Shown here: positions 10,901 through 21,786 of the stretch, one piece after another
How positions within the stretch are numbered: position 1 is the stretch's first letter
How the letters are laid out: the number at the start of each line of letters is the position of its first letter
Origin: Acanthamoeba sp. SK_2022b
Taxonomy: Eukaryota; Discosea; Longamoebia; Acanthamoebidae
Reading direction: 5' to 3'
DNA length: 64,000 bases
NCBI GenBank assembly: GCA_027943245.1
Contig: JANDJZ010000159.1
Coordinates: 16,916 to 80,915 of the forward strand
Translations under genes and position numbers: made by a program
Notes under the pieces: generated by a model
What the model was told of the DNA's origin: nothing
The model's database searches: none
What the model saw: only the letters and a program-made list of their open reading frames with translations

Positions 10901-12794
10901 TCGTACGCGAACAAACGGGGATGATCATAGGGTTGTCCTGGCTATCCCTGAGCAGACCCTTCTCCTCCAGCGCCTTCGCAACGGCAACGCGGGCGTCGAA
11001 GCGCTTCATGCCGGTGAAGGGAGCGCCGCCCTCCTCGTTGATGAGACCATCATCGGTGAAGATGTTGATCATCTGCAGGTTGTGCCTCTTTCCACACTCG
11101 TAATCCTTGGGATCGTGAGCGGGTGTGATCTTGACAGCACCTGTAGGAAAAAGCGAGAGTCAGACGCCATTTCTCACAAGAAAATAAAAACAAAAAATAA
11201 GGTGAAAATTGTCTGTGTGTCAGACCCTTAGATGTTCTGAATTGTGTCCCAGCATTACAGCGTTAGGGCTCAGAAGTGATCATCATCGACACAGAAATAC
11301 AAGATTGAAAACATGGACTTACGGAAACAATCATTATAAGTGTGCGGGATCAGGACGTACCAGTTCCGACCTCCTTGTCGACAAGGACGGAGTCAGTGAC
11401 GATGGGAATCCGTCGGCCATTGAAGGGATGAACCGCGAACTTGCCGTGGAGATGCTTGTAGCGCTCATCGTCGGGATGAACGGCAATAGCTGTATCTCCA
11501 AGCATGGTCTCGATACGGGTGGTGGAGACGACGATCTGTTCCTCAGAGTTCTCGATTGGATACGCGAACGAGGTGAGGACACCGAACTCGACCTCCTGCT
11601 TGCCATAACCGGGGACCTTCATTTTGTGGCGGCCCTTGAGGTCCTTGTGCTCAACCTAGCGGAACGGACGCCAGTCAGCAACTGGAGTCGGATTGGTTCT
11701 GGAACGAGAAGAGCACCAACCTCAACGTCGGAGATAGCAGTCTTGAGCTCAGTACACCAGTTGACCAGGCGAGTGCCGCGGTAGATCAGACCGTTTTCAT
11801 ACATGCGAACGAACGCTTCGACGACGGCAACGGAGAGTTTCTGTAAAAACAAAACAAGGATTAGCAAAGTCACCCCATCACGCACCACGCAACGACGTAC
11901 CTCATCCATCGTGAAGACCTCGCGAGACCAATCGAGGGAAGATCCCAGACGCCGGAGCTGATTGCAGATCTGCGCGCCGTAATCGTTCTTCCACCGCCAA
12001 ACTTCCTCGACAAACTTCTCGCGGCCAAGGTCATGGCGCGACAGATCGCGTTCCTTCTTCAACTTCTTCTCGACAACGACTTGCGTGGCAATACCGGCAT
12101 GATCCGTGCCCGGAACCCACAGGACGTTCTTGCCGCTCATGCGGTGCCTGCAAGCGGGGGGAAAAAATAACACCGATTAATTCAATAACGCGCCGAACTC
12201 CGGCAAGCGAAGCAGCGGCAAGCGTACCATCTGCACAAAGAATCCTGAATGGAATTGGTCAAGGCATGACCCATGTGCAAACTGCCAGTGACGTTCGGCG
12301 GCGGGATGACAATGATGAACTTCTCCTTGGTTTGATCGTTCTCGTCGGCCCGGAAGAAGCCCTGAGCAGCCCACCAATCGTACCACGCAGCCTCAACGGC
12401 CGGAGGATCGTACTCGTTCAGCATGGGCTGTGTCATGTCTGGAAGAGTCCGATTAGAAATTGATCTCTTAAATCTCGTGTAGCAAAATCAAATCAGTTCT
12501 GGCGCACCCTTCTTTTCGCCCTTGGGAGTAGTGTTGTGGAATTCCTTCTTCAGCCGGATCTCATCCTTTTTGGCTTTCTATAAATTGGATAGATTTAGGC
12601 GTGTCCTCAGTGAGAATTCAACAGCATAAAATTGCTGAGCGTACTTGGCTAGGTACCTTCTCGCCAGCAGCAGGTGCGGGCTTCTTCGCCGCAGGCTGCT
12701 TCTTCGGGGCCGGCTGCTTCTTGGCCTTGGCCTGCTGAGGCTTCTGCTCCGGCTGCGGCTGTGCTTGCTCTGGTTGCTGTGGATGTCCCTCCAT
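7946..12794 (-). CDS. VARS: Valyl-tRNA synthetase (1042 aa, 13 exons)
   Basis: This class I synthetase charges tRNA-Val. Exons: 12794-12657, 12577-12508, 12438-12228, 12147-11901, 11840-11721, 11655-11361, 11140-10827, 10598-10437, 10371-10066, 9813-9076, 8791-8492, 8258-8109 and 8023-7946, all in phase (3129 nt). A Lys/Ala/Pro/Gln-rich extension precedes the core. The HIGH-class signature is [15 protein letters not shown]. The editing domain includes [20 protein letters not shown], and the KMSKS loop is [10 protein letters not shown]. The C-terminal coiled coil is [20 protein letters not shown], as in other ValRS enzymes. Three introns carry box C/D snoRNA copies, so this is also a snoRNA host gene. 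The frame is open upstream of the chosen ATG to 12974, so a longer N-terminus is possible. Confidence 0.96.
8915..8998 (-). ncRNA. Intronic box C/D snoRNA, copy 1
   Basis: It lies in the ValRS intron 9075-8792, in the sense of the host. Read on the minus strand, it begins with a terminal stem half TCTGTGT, then box C ATGATGA (8989-8983), an internal CTGA (8976-8973, candidate D'), and box D CTGA (8926-8923). It closes with the matching stem half ACACAGA. Just before box D is CAGAACATCTAAGGG, the exact complement of CCCTTAGATGTTCTG, a stretch near the 3' part of eukaryotic 18S rRNA (plant-type sequence recalled from general knowledge). By the box D+5 rule it would direct 2'-O-methylation at the U that follows CCC. 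Length about 84 nt, typical of the class. Confidence 0.87.
10688..10773 (-). ncRNA. Intronic box C/D snoRNA, copy 2 (variant stem)
   Basis: It lies in the ValRS intron 10826-10599. The core is nearly identical to copy 1, with one substitution next to box C. Box C is GTGATGA (10762-10756), box D is CTGA (10699-10696), and the same 15-nt guide precedes box D. The flanks have diverged, yet a different closing stem (CTATC/GATAG, 10773-10769 with 10692-10688) can still form. Conserved boxes and guide with a replaced but still paired stem are what selection on a snoRNA would leave. Confidence 0.82.
11212..11295 (-). ncRNA. Intronic box C/D snoRNA, copy 3
   Basis: It lies in the ValRS intron 11360-11141. 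It matches copy 1 base for base over the snoRNA, and over a longer 114-nt block (11182-11295 against 8885-8998) that includes about 30 nt of AT-rich sequence beyond the stem. Boxes C and D are at 11286-11280 and 11223-11220. The extended identity points to a recent duplication or gene conversion between introns. Confidence 0.86.
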
Positions 12795-13118
12795 CTTGAG
12801 ATCGTATTTGTGTGCGATAGATCGTATTTCAATAGATCGAGGGAAGTGTGTGAGTCTACTCAAGAACCAGACTGAGATCTGTGGTCGAAGAGTGTGGTGG
12901 TTTGGCTTGACGCAGGCAAAAACAAAAAATAAAGTTCGCCGCGCGTCGACAAAATAACGCAACACGGAACCCAAACTGGGAAATTATCGCGAATGTCTCC
13001 GGCCAAGAGAGGGCCTCCCCTAAACAGCAGACAGGCACGCGGAGAAGAGGCTCTGCGGGGCGTGTGTGCGCTTTTTGATCGAAAACAAAGCAACATACGG
13101 CATAAATATGGCAGCGTG

Positions 13119-15768
13119 TTAGAGGGTGTCGTGGATGTTGAAGGTGCGGGCGTTGTCCTGAGCGGCGTTCTTGCTGAGGTACTTGAGCTCCTGCTGGCCG
13201 CTGTATCCTTCGCTGGGCCCCGCGCCAAACAGCTTGGCGTGCTCCTGCTCGAATCGGCTGGGCAACAAACCGAAGAAGATGCCGCGACCGTTGACCAGCT
13301 CCAGCCCGTCCCTGGGCAGGTAGAGCCTACGTGTACGGGTCAGTTTCGAGCAGGACGAGCCAACCTTTTCAATGGCATGGTGGCGTGGATGCTGAACATA
13401 CCAAGCGCCGACGACGAGCTCGATGAGAAAGTTGAGCGTGTAGCACACACCCATGATGGACTTGAAGCGGTAGTACGAGGGGTAGCCCTGACTGAACATA
13501 TCCAATGGGCGCGTGGGGATCACCAGCAACGAAACGCGTGAGATATAAACCTCAAGAATAGGACAAGCGAGGAGAAGCGACGAACCTGACGACGACCATG
13601 AACGGCAACATGAGGAACCAGACGGAGGCCAGAATGAAGAAGGGGAGGTGGAAGCGGATCTTGGTCTCCTTGGAGTATCCGTGGAGCACCTCGCCGGACC
13701 TCCTCGCGCGCTCCTGGTCTTCCGCGCCTGCGCACCCACCGAGGCACAATTGCCAATCAGCTCACGATCACGATCGCATACATCACTTCCCACACCGAAC
13801 GGGAGAACATACTGACGCTGTCGGTGCGCTGGATATCCTGGTAGATGCTGAACCCGAAGTATATCCAAATCAAACCTTTGACGAACACGTACAAACAACA
13901 CAAAGGAAAGGCGAAGAGCGTGAGTGTGGGCAACGACCAGGAGGCCCCGGCACACAGCGCGTGGGCGTATTACCGCGAAGGACAAGGTTGATGATGCCGG
14001 GCGCGCTCTCGAAGGTGGTGCGCGTGCTGATGTCCTCGTCCTCGATGTTCTCCCAAATGTAGAAGGCCACGTAGGAGAGCGACCACACGCAGAAGATGCA
14101 GATGAGCATCACCTTGTTGTGGATGTAGTTGGTCGTCAGCGTGAAGCCCTTGGCCATCAGCGTCAGGAGTCCCACAAACAGCACTCGGCCGCACATCTCC
14201 AGCACTGTTTTCCGTGATTGTGCGCGCCGTGTGAGTGGCCGTTCATTTGCACGGGCAAGGAGCTAGCGCTCCTCGGGCCAGAAACAGCAGTGTACCGTCG
14301 CCGAAGCCGAGCACGCCCGGAGCGCCGATGCCGTCGTCGGCGTAGATGGCCTCGTGGATGAACATGAAGAACTTGCTGCACATTTCGAGCAAGATGACGC
14401 CCACCCACAACTGGAACAACTGCTCTCCCACAATCATCGTCCGTGAAACGAGGTCGGTCAGTCGACGCGACGGGGGAGGAGGGGCAAGTTGATGATGGGC
14501 GACGGTTTTGAAGGAATGGATACCTGGGTGACGGTGTTGAAGGTGCCGTTGCGCCACTTGAATGAGAGGAGGGCGATGACCAGCGCGGCCACGACGAAGT
14601 AGAAGATGAAGTAGCACAGGTACAGCACAGCCAGACCTACATCCGGCGCAGCATCAAACATGTGCAATAAAAAGGGTAAGGCGGCGAACACGTTGGCGAG
14701 GCACATAATAGGAAAGAGAGAGAGAGAGAGAGATGGTGTACCCTGGTCTTCATACGAGAACTGCTCCTGCCAGTAGTCACCTGCTCCCGTCGATCACCGC
14801 CAGGGCCCGCTCGAGCATGAGTGAACACGATCGAGCAAAGAGCTGGCCATGCGCGCATGCAAGCGATGGGCGGGCGAACCATGATTGAGCATCTCGAGCG
14901 TGTACCCAAAGTTGATGGGACCAGGCTCGCACCGCGAGACGGCAAAATACCAATACCTGTACAGCGCGGGACGAGCCACGCCATCAACGTGTTGCCAGTT
15001 TGCGGTGCATAACAGAGGCACAAAGCCATTCGTCAATAAGCTCTTGCTTGCTTGGGCTCACCTGGGGCGCGTCTTGTCGGTGAAGTGCGTCAGGAGACGG
15101 TGGTTGGATGTGATGACCTGCATGCCTGCCGCAGCTCCGCTGTTCTGTGCGATTTCGCGAACCTGGAGACGTCACCCGGTCAACACGCCAATCGCCGACC
15201 AAGCTTGTGCGCGTGGGATATGTGCGTGGGATAAACATGGGCCAACAACAGCAGCAGCGGAGAAAGAGAGAGAGAGAGAGAGAGCAAAACAGAGGGACAT
15301 GGTGCCTTGGTGCAGGAGAGGCCCTTATCATAAACTTCGTCCCATACGGTGTCGTCAAAGGTGAGGAGCACGATGTCGGTCTCGTTCTTGATGTTGCCCG
15401 GCGTGAACCGCATCAAACCCTTGCCTGCAAACAGAACAGGACCTCGGCGCCGTCAGCATTGATGCAGCGAAAAAGGAAACGAAAAGTACTGAACAAAAAT
15501 TGATAAATAATAAAAATAGCAACTACTGTAGGGACAGAAAAAGATCTGAAATAATCAAATGGCCAATTAGGATCTTAGAAGGCCAAGGTGCCGGTCTTAG
15601 GCAAGGATGAAGGAACGGACCTGCATCGGAATAACAAAACTTGGCAACGAATTCGAGAGGGCTCTGCTTCTGGTCAAAGTTGTCCTCAATAACCCTGCCC
15701 TGCCCCCAGCTGGCCAAACAAACGACCACCAGAACCGCAGCCAGCACCACAGCCGCACTCGCTCTCAT
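13119..15768 (-). CDS. GPR180/TMEM145-like seven-helix membrane protein A
   Basis: The protein starts MRASAAVVLAAVLVVVCLAS, a clear signal peptide. A luminal beta-rich domain follows, with KFCYSDAG, then RFTPGNIKNETDIVLLTFDD and a Cys before the next exon. Seven hydrophobic segments come next, including LAVLYLCYFIFYFVVAALV, LWVGVILLEMCSKFFMF, GRVLFVGLLTLMAKGFTLTT and VMLICIFCVWSLSYVAFYI. This is the plan of the GPR180/TMEM145 (intimal-thickness receptor-like, GpcrRhopsn4) family. The gene has roughly 12 exons; the tail is polar (GYSGQQELKYLSKN). It is a paralogue of the plus-strand gene at 18615-21253, with shared FESAPGIINLVLR-type and DGIG motifs. A trafficking role is plausible but not shown by the sequence. 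Confidence 0.8.
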
Positions 15769-15873
15769 CTTCCTCGCGCTCCGGCTTCTTCAAAATGAAA
15801 CAAAAGAAAAAAACTAATTTAAACTGGGCCAAATTGCACCAATCGACGTCCAGCACGATCAATTTCAGGTTGT

Positions 15874-16777
15874 TTATTGTTGGCTTTCGTGCTGTTGTCG
15901 CGTGCGGGCAGGCTCCTCAGGGACCAGGTTCTGCCGTCGCATCTGGCGCTGTAGGTTGCGCGCCGCGGTTTCGTTGCCCAGAGCACGGAACCCCTGCAAG
16001 AGAACTTTATGATGAGCGTGGCCGTGTGTGTGTCGTGTGCTTGTGTGCTCGGTTGAGGTACCTCGATCAGGCTCTGGTAGTGCTCTACTCTGGGGTCGTG
16101 TCCGATCTCCTGCATTTGCGTGAAGACAACATCGGCCTGGCCGATCTGCTGTGCAGCAACGTAGATGCTGAGCATGGACGTGTAGACATCGCGCGGCGGG
16201 ATCATGATGCTCTTAAGCGCCATCTCGTAGGTCTGCTTGGCCAGCGCCACCACCTCCTCCTTAGAGGGTACCGGGTCATTGAGCTTGAGGTAGCGCACTC
16301 GTTGGCTCCTACGCCACGGCCACCCCCCCAAACCAGAGTCACGTTTTGCGTAAGGGCATCGGTCCGGTCGACATGGCAGTTGGGATTGCAGGCACGGCAG
16401 ACGTACAATATCTCCATGACCTTGGCCAACAATCTCATGTAGATCGTGTAGGTGTCGTCGTCAGCCTGGCAGATGGGCCCGGGAAGAGGCTGAAGAATGG
16501 CAGAACAGAGCAAATGAACGATGAGGTGAATAGTGCGATCACCACACACACGCACACACCCAAAGGGTGGTGGACATGGACTGTCACGCGTACCTCACTG
16601 CAGGGAAGCCTGCTGGCGGCCGGGTGCATCAGGTTGAACATCGCCGTGGCACCGGGCACGTGAAGCGCTTTACAGCGGGCCAACAGCGCTCGGTTAATCA
16701 AGGGCGCTCTTATCACCCCTCCTGCGGGCGTATGGAACACGAATACGGCGCGCGTGGTGTCAGAGAACAACGGCAAG

Positions 16778-16841
<64 letters not shown>

Positions 16842-18509
16842 GCACGCACGCACGCACGCACGCACACACACGTGGCAGTTGTTGCGCATGGCGGCGGCAG
16901 CACCTACCAGGGTAATCGGTCTTGAAATTCTTCACAAAGTAGTTGACAAAGTCAGAAATGGTCTCCCGGTAGTGGATGCCCTGTGCGATCCTCAGGTAGA
17001 TGCTGGGCGAGGGCTGGCTCGGGTTCTTCTTCTCTCGCAGCGTCCTCAACACTCTGCACGTGCGCACGACGGACAGACGTGCGCGCGTGAGGCCACCGTT
17101 GGAGCCATTAGCCCCCACGCAACTCAAAACCCAAACTACCTGTCCAGCTGTTCGAGCCTCAGGCCGGGGAGGGCGCTGGCCATCATGGTGTGGGTGACCG
17201 TCACCTTGTGCTGGTCAAAATTGGTGAGCAGGGTCGCCACTTCGGGCTTCACTATTTGTTTAAAAGGAGCAGAGTCAGTCTGACCGTCACGCTACGTCGT
17301 GTCGTGTCGTGTCGTGCGCCAAACGGGCGCAAAGAAAAATAGTTGTGTACCTCCGACCGCTCGGTAGAAGTGCAGGAGACACCGGTAGCAGCTGAAGTTG
17401 TCGGCGCGTTGGCCGGGAAACTCCCTCATGGCTTTGCTGAACTGGGCGGCCAGGCCCAAGGCGTCGTTCAGCATCTCGCGCTTCAGCGTGCCGTCGCGCG
17501 CCATCGCGGTCATGCAGCGCACGAGCACGTTGAAGGTCTCTGGATGCTGTCGGGGGGCGCCCTCGCCAGAGGAGGCAAGCTCGAGGAAGGGGCGTATGCC
17601 GACGTCCTCCATCAGCCCCTTCACCAGCGCCCGCATCGACGCATTGGCCACGAGCGCTGCACCCATCACACCGGCAGCGTTGTCAGCGATGGGTGGCGAC
17701 GGTGGCGGTGGTGGAGAGGGCAGTGAGCAGTCGAACAAGCCACACAGCGCGCAGCGCGTACCCAAGCGGCCGGCCAGATCGAGCGTGTGCATGAAAGCCG
17801 CGGGGTCCTTGAGGCGCGCGTGTTCGGCAAGGAGCGCGCGGAAGGCTCCGTAGTAGGGGTAGGGTCGGTCGAGCACCAGCGTGGCCTCCTCCTCCTGAAC
17901 CGTGCTCAGCACGTCGTCCACCTCCTTCCCCGCCTTCGCGAGGCGCTGGTCGGGCCGGTGGGTGCGCTGTGTTCTGGTGATGTCGGCCTCGGTCTGCTGG
18001 TCGATGGCGGAGAGCCGTTCGACCAGGATCTGCATGGCCTTGATGTCGTTGAAGCGAATGAATTGGGTGAGGAAGGCCAGTAGGAGCCCTCGGTTGTTGG
18101 CATCTGCGCTCTGGTCGAGCAATTCGAGCAAACGGTGCAGGATGTCAACTCGGCCGGCGTTGCCTGTCGCCGCCAGCACCCCTGCCATGCGAGTGGGCGA
18201 GGAGATGCGAGGACGTGCAGACGAATCGCCATGCTTCACTTCCTGCTCGAATCGCTCGAGCTCGGCTTCTACATTGAGAGGCACAAAGCCGGGCACTGAC
18301 GAAGAAGGCGAAGAAAGGAATCGCGAGAACAGCAATGGTTGGCCGCTGTGCCGCACAGATGGATGAATCCGGAACGGTAGCAAATCGCGAAATTGAGGCC
18401 GCGCGATCGCGCGCGTGCCGAAGATGGAAAGAGGAGATGAAAGCAGGGGAGAGGAAGGAGCTAAGCGGCCAACCCCGATACGGGTGACAGAAGTCATTCT
18501 TGGCTTCAT
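15874..18509 (-). CDS. Mitochondrial helical-repeat (PPR-like) protein
   Basis: The N-terminus (MKPRMTSVTRIGVGRLAPSS and on) is rich in Arg, Ser and Leu without early acidic residues, as in a mitochondrial presequence. The body consists of helical pairs: RMAGVLAATGNAGRVDILHR, GAFRALLAEHARLKDPAAF, TFNVLVRCMTAMARDGTLK, and near the end RDVYTSMLSIYVAAQQIGQA and VEHYQSLIEGFRALGNETA. These resemble the ~35-residue units of PPR/TPR-like organellar RNA-binding proteins, though single units are degenerate. The exons run from 18509 to the stop at 15874. One intron (about 16890-16735) carries a CA/CGCA microsatellite. The gene sits between two paralogous membrane-protein genes. PPR is the best call; another organellar helical-repeat family is possible. 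Confidence 0.65.
16780..16870. repeat. (CA)n(CGCA)n compound microsatellite in an intron
   Basis: About 28 CA units run into CGCA tetranucleotide units and then CA again, inside an intron of the PPR-like gene. Confidence 0.93.
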
Positions 18510-18614
18510 TCTGTCAAGAGCCAAATTGAAACAGAATAAAAAATAAGGGACAAAGAATCTCGACAAAAATATCAGATATACAGTGCCAGCTCAGGTTTTC
18601 GTGACACGAAGAGG

Positions 18615-19874
18615 ATGGCTGTCTCTGCCCGAAGTCCCCTTAGGGGCTTGGCGATCAGTGGCGTGTCGCCAGTGGTGGTGCTAATCGCAACGGTCTTGGT
18701 CCTGTCGCAACTTGCGGAGGCGGACGTAATTCAGGCACAAATGGATAAAAGCGGCCCCAGCAAATTGTTCTTCATATCTAAGTTTTGTTACTCGACCACA
18801 GGTGCCGCCCCAGCCTTTAACACATAACGTCAAAAGAATTATTTTTATGGGCATGAATAATGAGAATAAAAATAAGCAAAATTATACATTTTCTTCACGG
18901 CTTGTGGCTGTTGTTGTGGTGTTCGGCAGGTGTGGGCTCCCTGAGCATCAACACATGGCACGTGAAGAATGACACCGACCTTCGTTTGCTCTTCTTCGAT
19001 GATGACCTCTGGGAGCAGGTCCGCCATCGGAGCCTGTCCTGCCAGCAGATACGTGACAAGGTTCACCCCACTTTCTCGCACATGAGCACCTTTGCCCCTG
19101 CGCCCTGTGCATGATCGTAGCATGACGCCGGCACTTGACGCTGCCTCTACATCACAGGTAGATGGTGTTGCGTCTGGGCAGGCGGCCTTGCGCGAGGGCA
19201 CCAATCTCACGTTCAACATCGCCGCTCGCTCAAGGCCCCGATATTGGTTGGCCAACACCCTACGTCTCTCCTTCAAACAAGACAGTGGGCACTGAGAAAT
19301 GACTGATCTTGTCGTGCTCATAGGTATGCGGCGTTCTCGCGATGTGCGCCTGGCCCAATGAAGTTCGACTTTGAGATGCAGTTCCTCAACGATGGCCACT
19401 GGTGGAACCAACAGTTCTCGGTCGACCAACAGGGTAGGAGCATGCGTCAGCGCGTATCACTGCGGCATTGTTGTTCTTTAGCGTGATGCTGACTTTATTG
19501 TTATCCTCCGCAGGCCTGCTGGTGATGTTTGTGATCTACTTCATTCTCTACGCTGTGGTCAACTTGTGCAACTTTGCGTATATCTACACAAGGCCAGCCA
19601 CCACCAGAGTACGAGTGATTGATCTTGCTAATGGCACTTAGCTGCCAAACTGATCAACCGTTATGACTACCTTGTCTCTTGCGGCGTACAGCTATTCAAG
19701 CTCTTTGCGCTGGTGGCTTTGCTTGAAGGCGCTGCCACGTTTTGCTACTTGGTCCACTACGGTGTATACGCCAATGATGGGATCGGCGTATCCAGTCTCG
19801 CTGGCCTTGGCGAAGGTGCACACTCCTGCGCTACACCACTTTGCTAGATTGCTCTTTGTTTATTTTACTATTAC

Positions 19875-19905
<31 letters not shown>

Positions 19906-21253
19906 TTAAAAAAGGTTTGATGATATTTTCCCCTTTATTTTGTTTTTCGAGTCACACCTATTATTGTATTTATTTTATGATGTTCTATCCACAGTGCTGA
20001 GGTTGGCTGTGACGCTGGGCCTGATGGGCCTGCTGGTGCTGTTGAGCCGCGGGTGGGGCCTGACTACGCTCAAGCTTGCTCAATTGAGCGCCAACATGTT
20101 CGCCCTCATGGCCGTCTTCTACTGCCTCTTCGTCGCCTTCTTCCTCTGGGCCGACCTCAACTATGACCCCGTCTCCACCAGCGTGCGCTCGCTTCGCCCG
20201 TTCGCTCGCTCGCTCGCTCACACTGATCTCGGGCTTGACTTCCTGTCAACAGGTGCAATTCGAAACGGCCCCAGGCGTCATCAATCTGGTGCTGCGCATG
20301 GTGATATGGATGCTGTTCATGTTTGGCGTCTCCATGACTGTGCTCGGCAAGAGCGTTGTTCCCGTCCCAACGGGCGACGACGACCGGTCGGCGACCTACG
20401 ATTCTGCGCAGGAGAGGCACCACGGCGCGGACGCCGAACGCGATGATGAGGAGCGACTGCTTCGCCGCCCTCGCCGCAGTCAGAGAGGGGCCAACCGCGA
20501 AGCAGTGGCGGGCGAGGAGGAGGAGGAGGAGCAAGAGCAAGAAGGGAGGGAAGACGAGCCAAGGGCAGAGGCACCGCGAGATGTAGAGCGCTCTTCGCCC
20601 GCGCTGGCCTTAAACGGCGATCAGGCTGAAAGGATTGCAGGCAGGAAGCGATTCTTCATTGGGCTGGCCGTGCTCGGCAGCTTCTGGTTCCTCTGCGAGC
20701 CGTTTATGGTCGCCTTAAGGTACCCACCACTACCAATTGTGTCGTGCTCTCGGATTCTGTTTTTAACAGCTAGCCTGATTGTGCCGCACAGTGAAGGGTT
20801 CCCTGTGTACCATCGATTAAAGGCCGTGGTGGCCTTGGCGTACACAGTCAACTTCATTGTCGTTGCCCTTTGTTCGCTCTGGCTCTACCCCGAGCGCGAC
20901 GGCCTGTATCTCATCAAGGGCGGTGGCGTGTTCTTCGATCTCTCGTGGCCGTATGCTTTGCCTCTCTAATGTCCCTTCCCCATTCTGGCTCTGCTCACCG
21001 CTATCTGCTGGGTCTCTGACCTCTCGTACGTGGTGTGCGGTGCGGCAGCACGTTTGGCGCGCGCGGTGGAGAGTGGCAGGAGATTCAGTCACCGCTGCTC
21101 CCAAGTAGCACGGCGCCCCTGACGTCATCGACCGCCGCGACGACAGCGACTACCTCCTACACGAACGAGACGTCTCGACCACACAGCGTGGACCGCGTTG
21201 CAGCTCCTGCCCCTGCCGCAAGCAACGTGCAAGCTGTCTACGACTCACTGTGA
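18615..21253 (+). CDS. GPR180/TMEM145-like seven-helix membrane protein B
   Basis: This is a paralogue of the protein at 13119-15768. A signal peptide (VVVLIATVLVLSQLAEA) is followed by KLFFISKFCYSTT, where A has KFCYSDAG, and by WHVKNDTDLRLLFFDDDLWE, which matches A's KNETDIVLLTFDDTVWDE. Later exons give membrane segments GLLVMFVIYFILYAVVNLC, LFKLFALVALLEGAATFCYL and LRLAVTLGLMGLLVLLSRGW, the shared FETAPGVINLVLRM segment, and FIGLAVLGSFWFLCEPFMVA. An acidic/Arg insertion of about 90 residues (near 20350-20610) sits between helices, and A does not have it at that length. The C-terminus is Ser/Thr-rich. Function is unassigned beyond the GPR180/TMEM145 family. Confidence 0.8.
19865..19906. repeat. 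(ATT)n tract in an intron
   Basis: A run of TTA/ATT trinucleotides lies inside an AT-rich intron of paralogue B. Confidence 0.9.
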
Positions 21254-21786
21254 GAAGAGCTCTGGCCACCCAGCCGCCGCGTTCGAACGGCTGCCACAAG
21301 AGTATTGCTTGGTGTCCCACAGGAGGAACACGAGGTACTTGTTTGGCACAAAGACTGGCAACTACTGTACTCAGCCTTTATCATTCCACTTCCATATTTG
21401 AAATGCAGTTAATTGTACAAGATGACTTCATCAGTTGTGGACTGCCCCTTGTCCACTTGTCCACTTGTCTCCACAGCCGTTGTTCTATGCGTGTTTCAAA
21501 CGACACAGAAAATGTGTTTCTTAAAAACGACTGCACCTTACAAAAATCCAAGCCGCACCTTGGCAGGTCCGAGCAGCGGGCACGTCTTCTTTTGGTGCAT
21601 CATTCTTATTTTCTCCATATAAGGTTGATTGCCATTTTGGCCTGCAACACCACGAGTACCTTTGCCAGGTCCGAACGTTTGAACCGAAGATACTTTTTAT
21701 TTATTATTACTTTTTCTATTATTACTTTCTTTGAATCTTGCGCTCTTGCTTGCACTCTTGGTCCTTCTCCGCACACCACCTCCCGC
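21254..21786. other. Intergenic region upstream of the GT49 gene
   Basis: About 530 bp of lower GC content than the flanking genes. A long plus-strand frame runs through it into the glycosyltransferase exon, but its residues look random and the better start is the ATG at 21787 next to the membrane anchor. No repeat or RNA gene was recognised. Confidence 0.5.

Noticed and set aside
8885..11295. Introner-like mobile introns as the cause of the repeated ValRS intron sequence
   Set aside because: The repeat does not extend to the splice sites, copies lie at different distances from the exons, and conserved boxes plus a paired stem are better explained by snoRNA copies.
16780..16870. CRISPR-like or satellite array
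   Set aside because: It is a simple dinucleotide/tetranucleotide microsatellite in an intron, without spacers.
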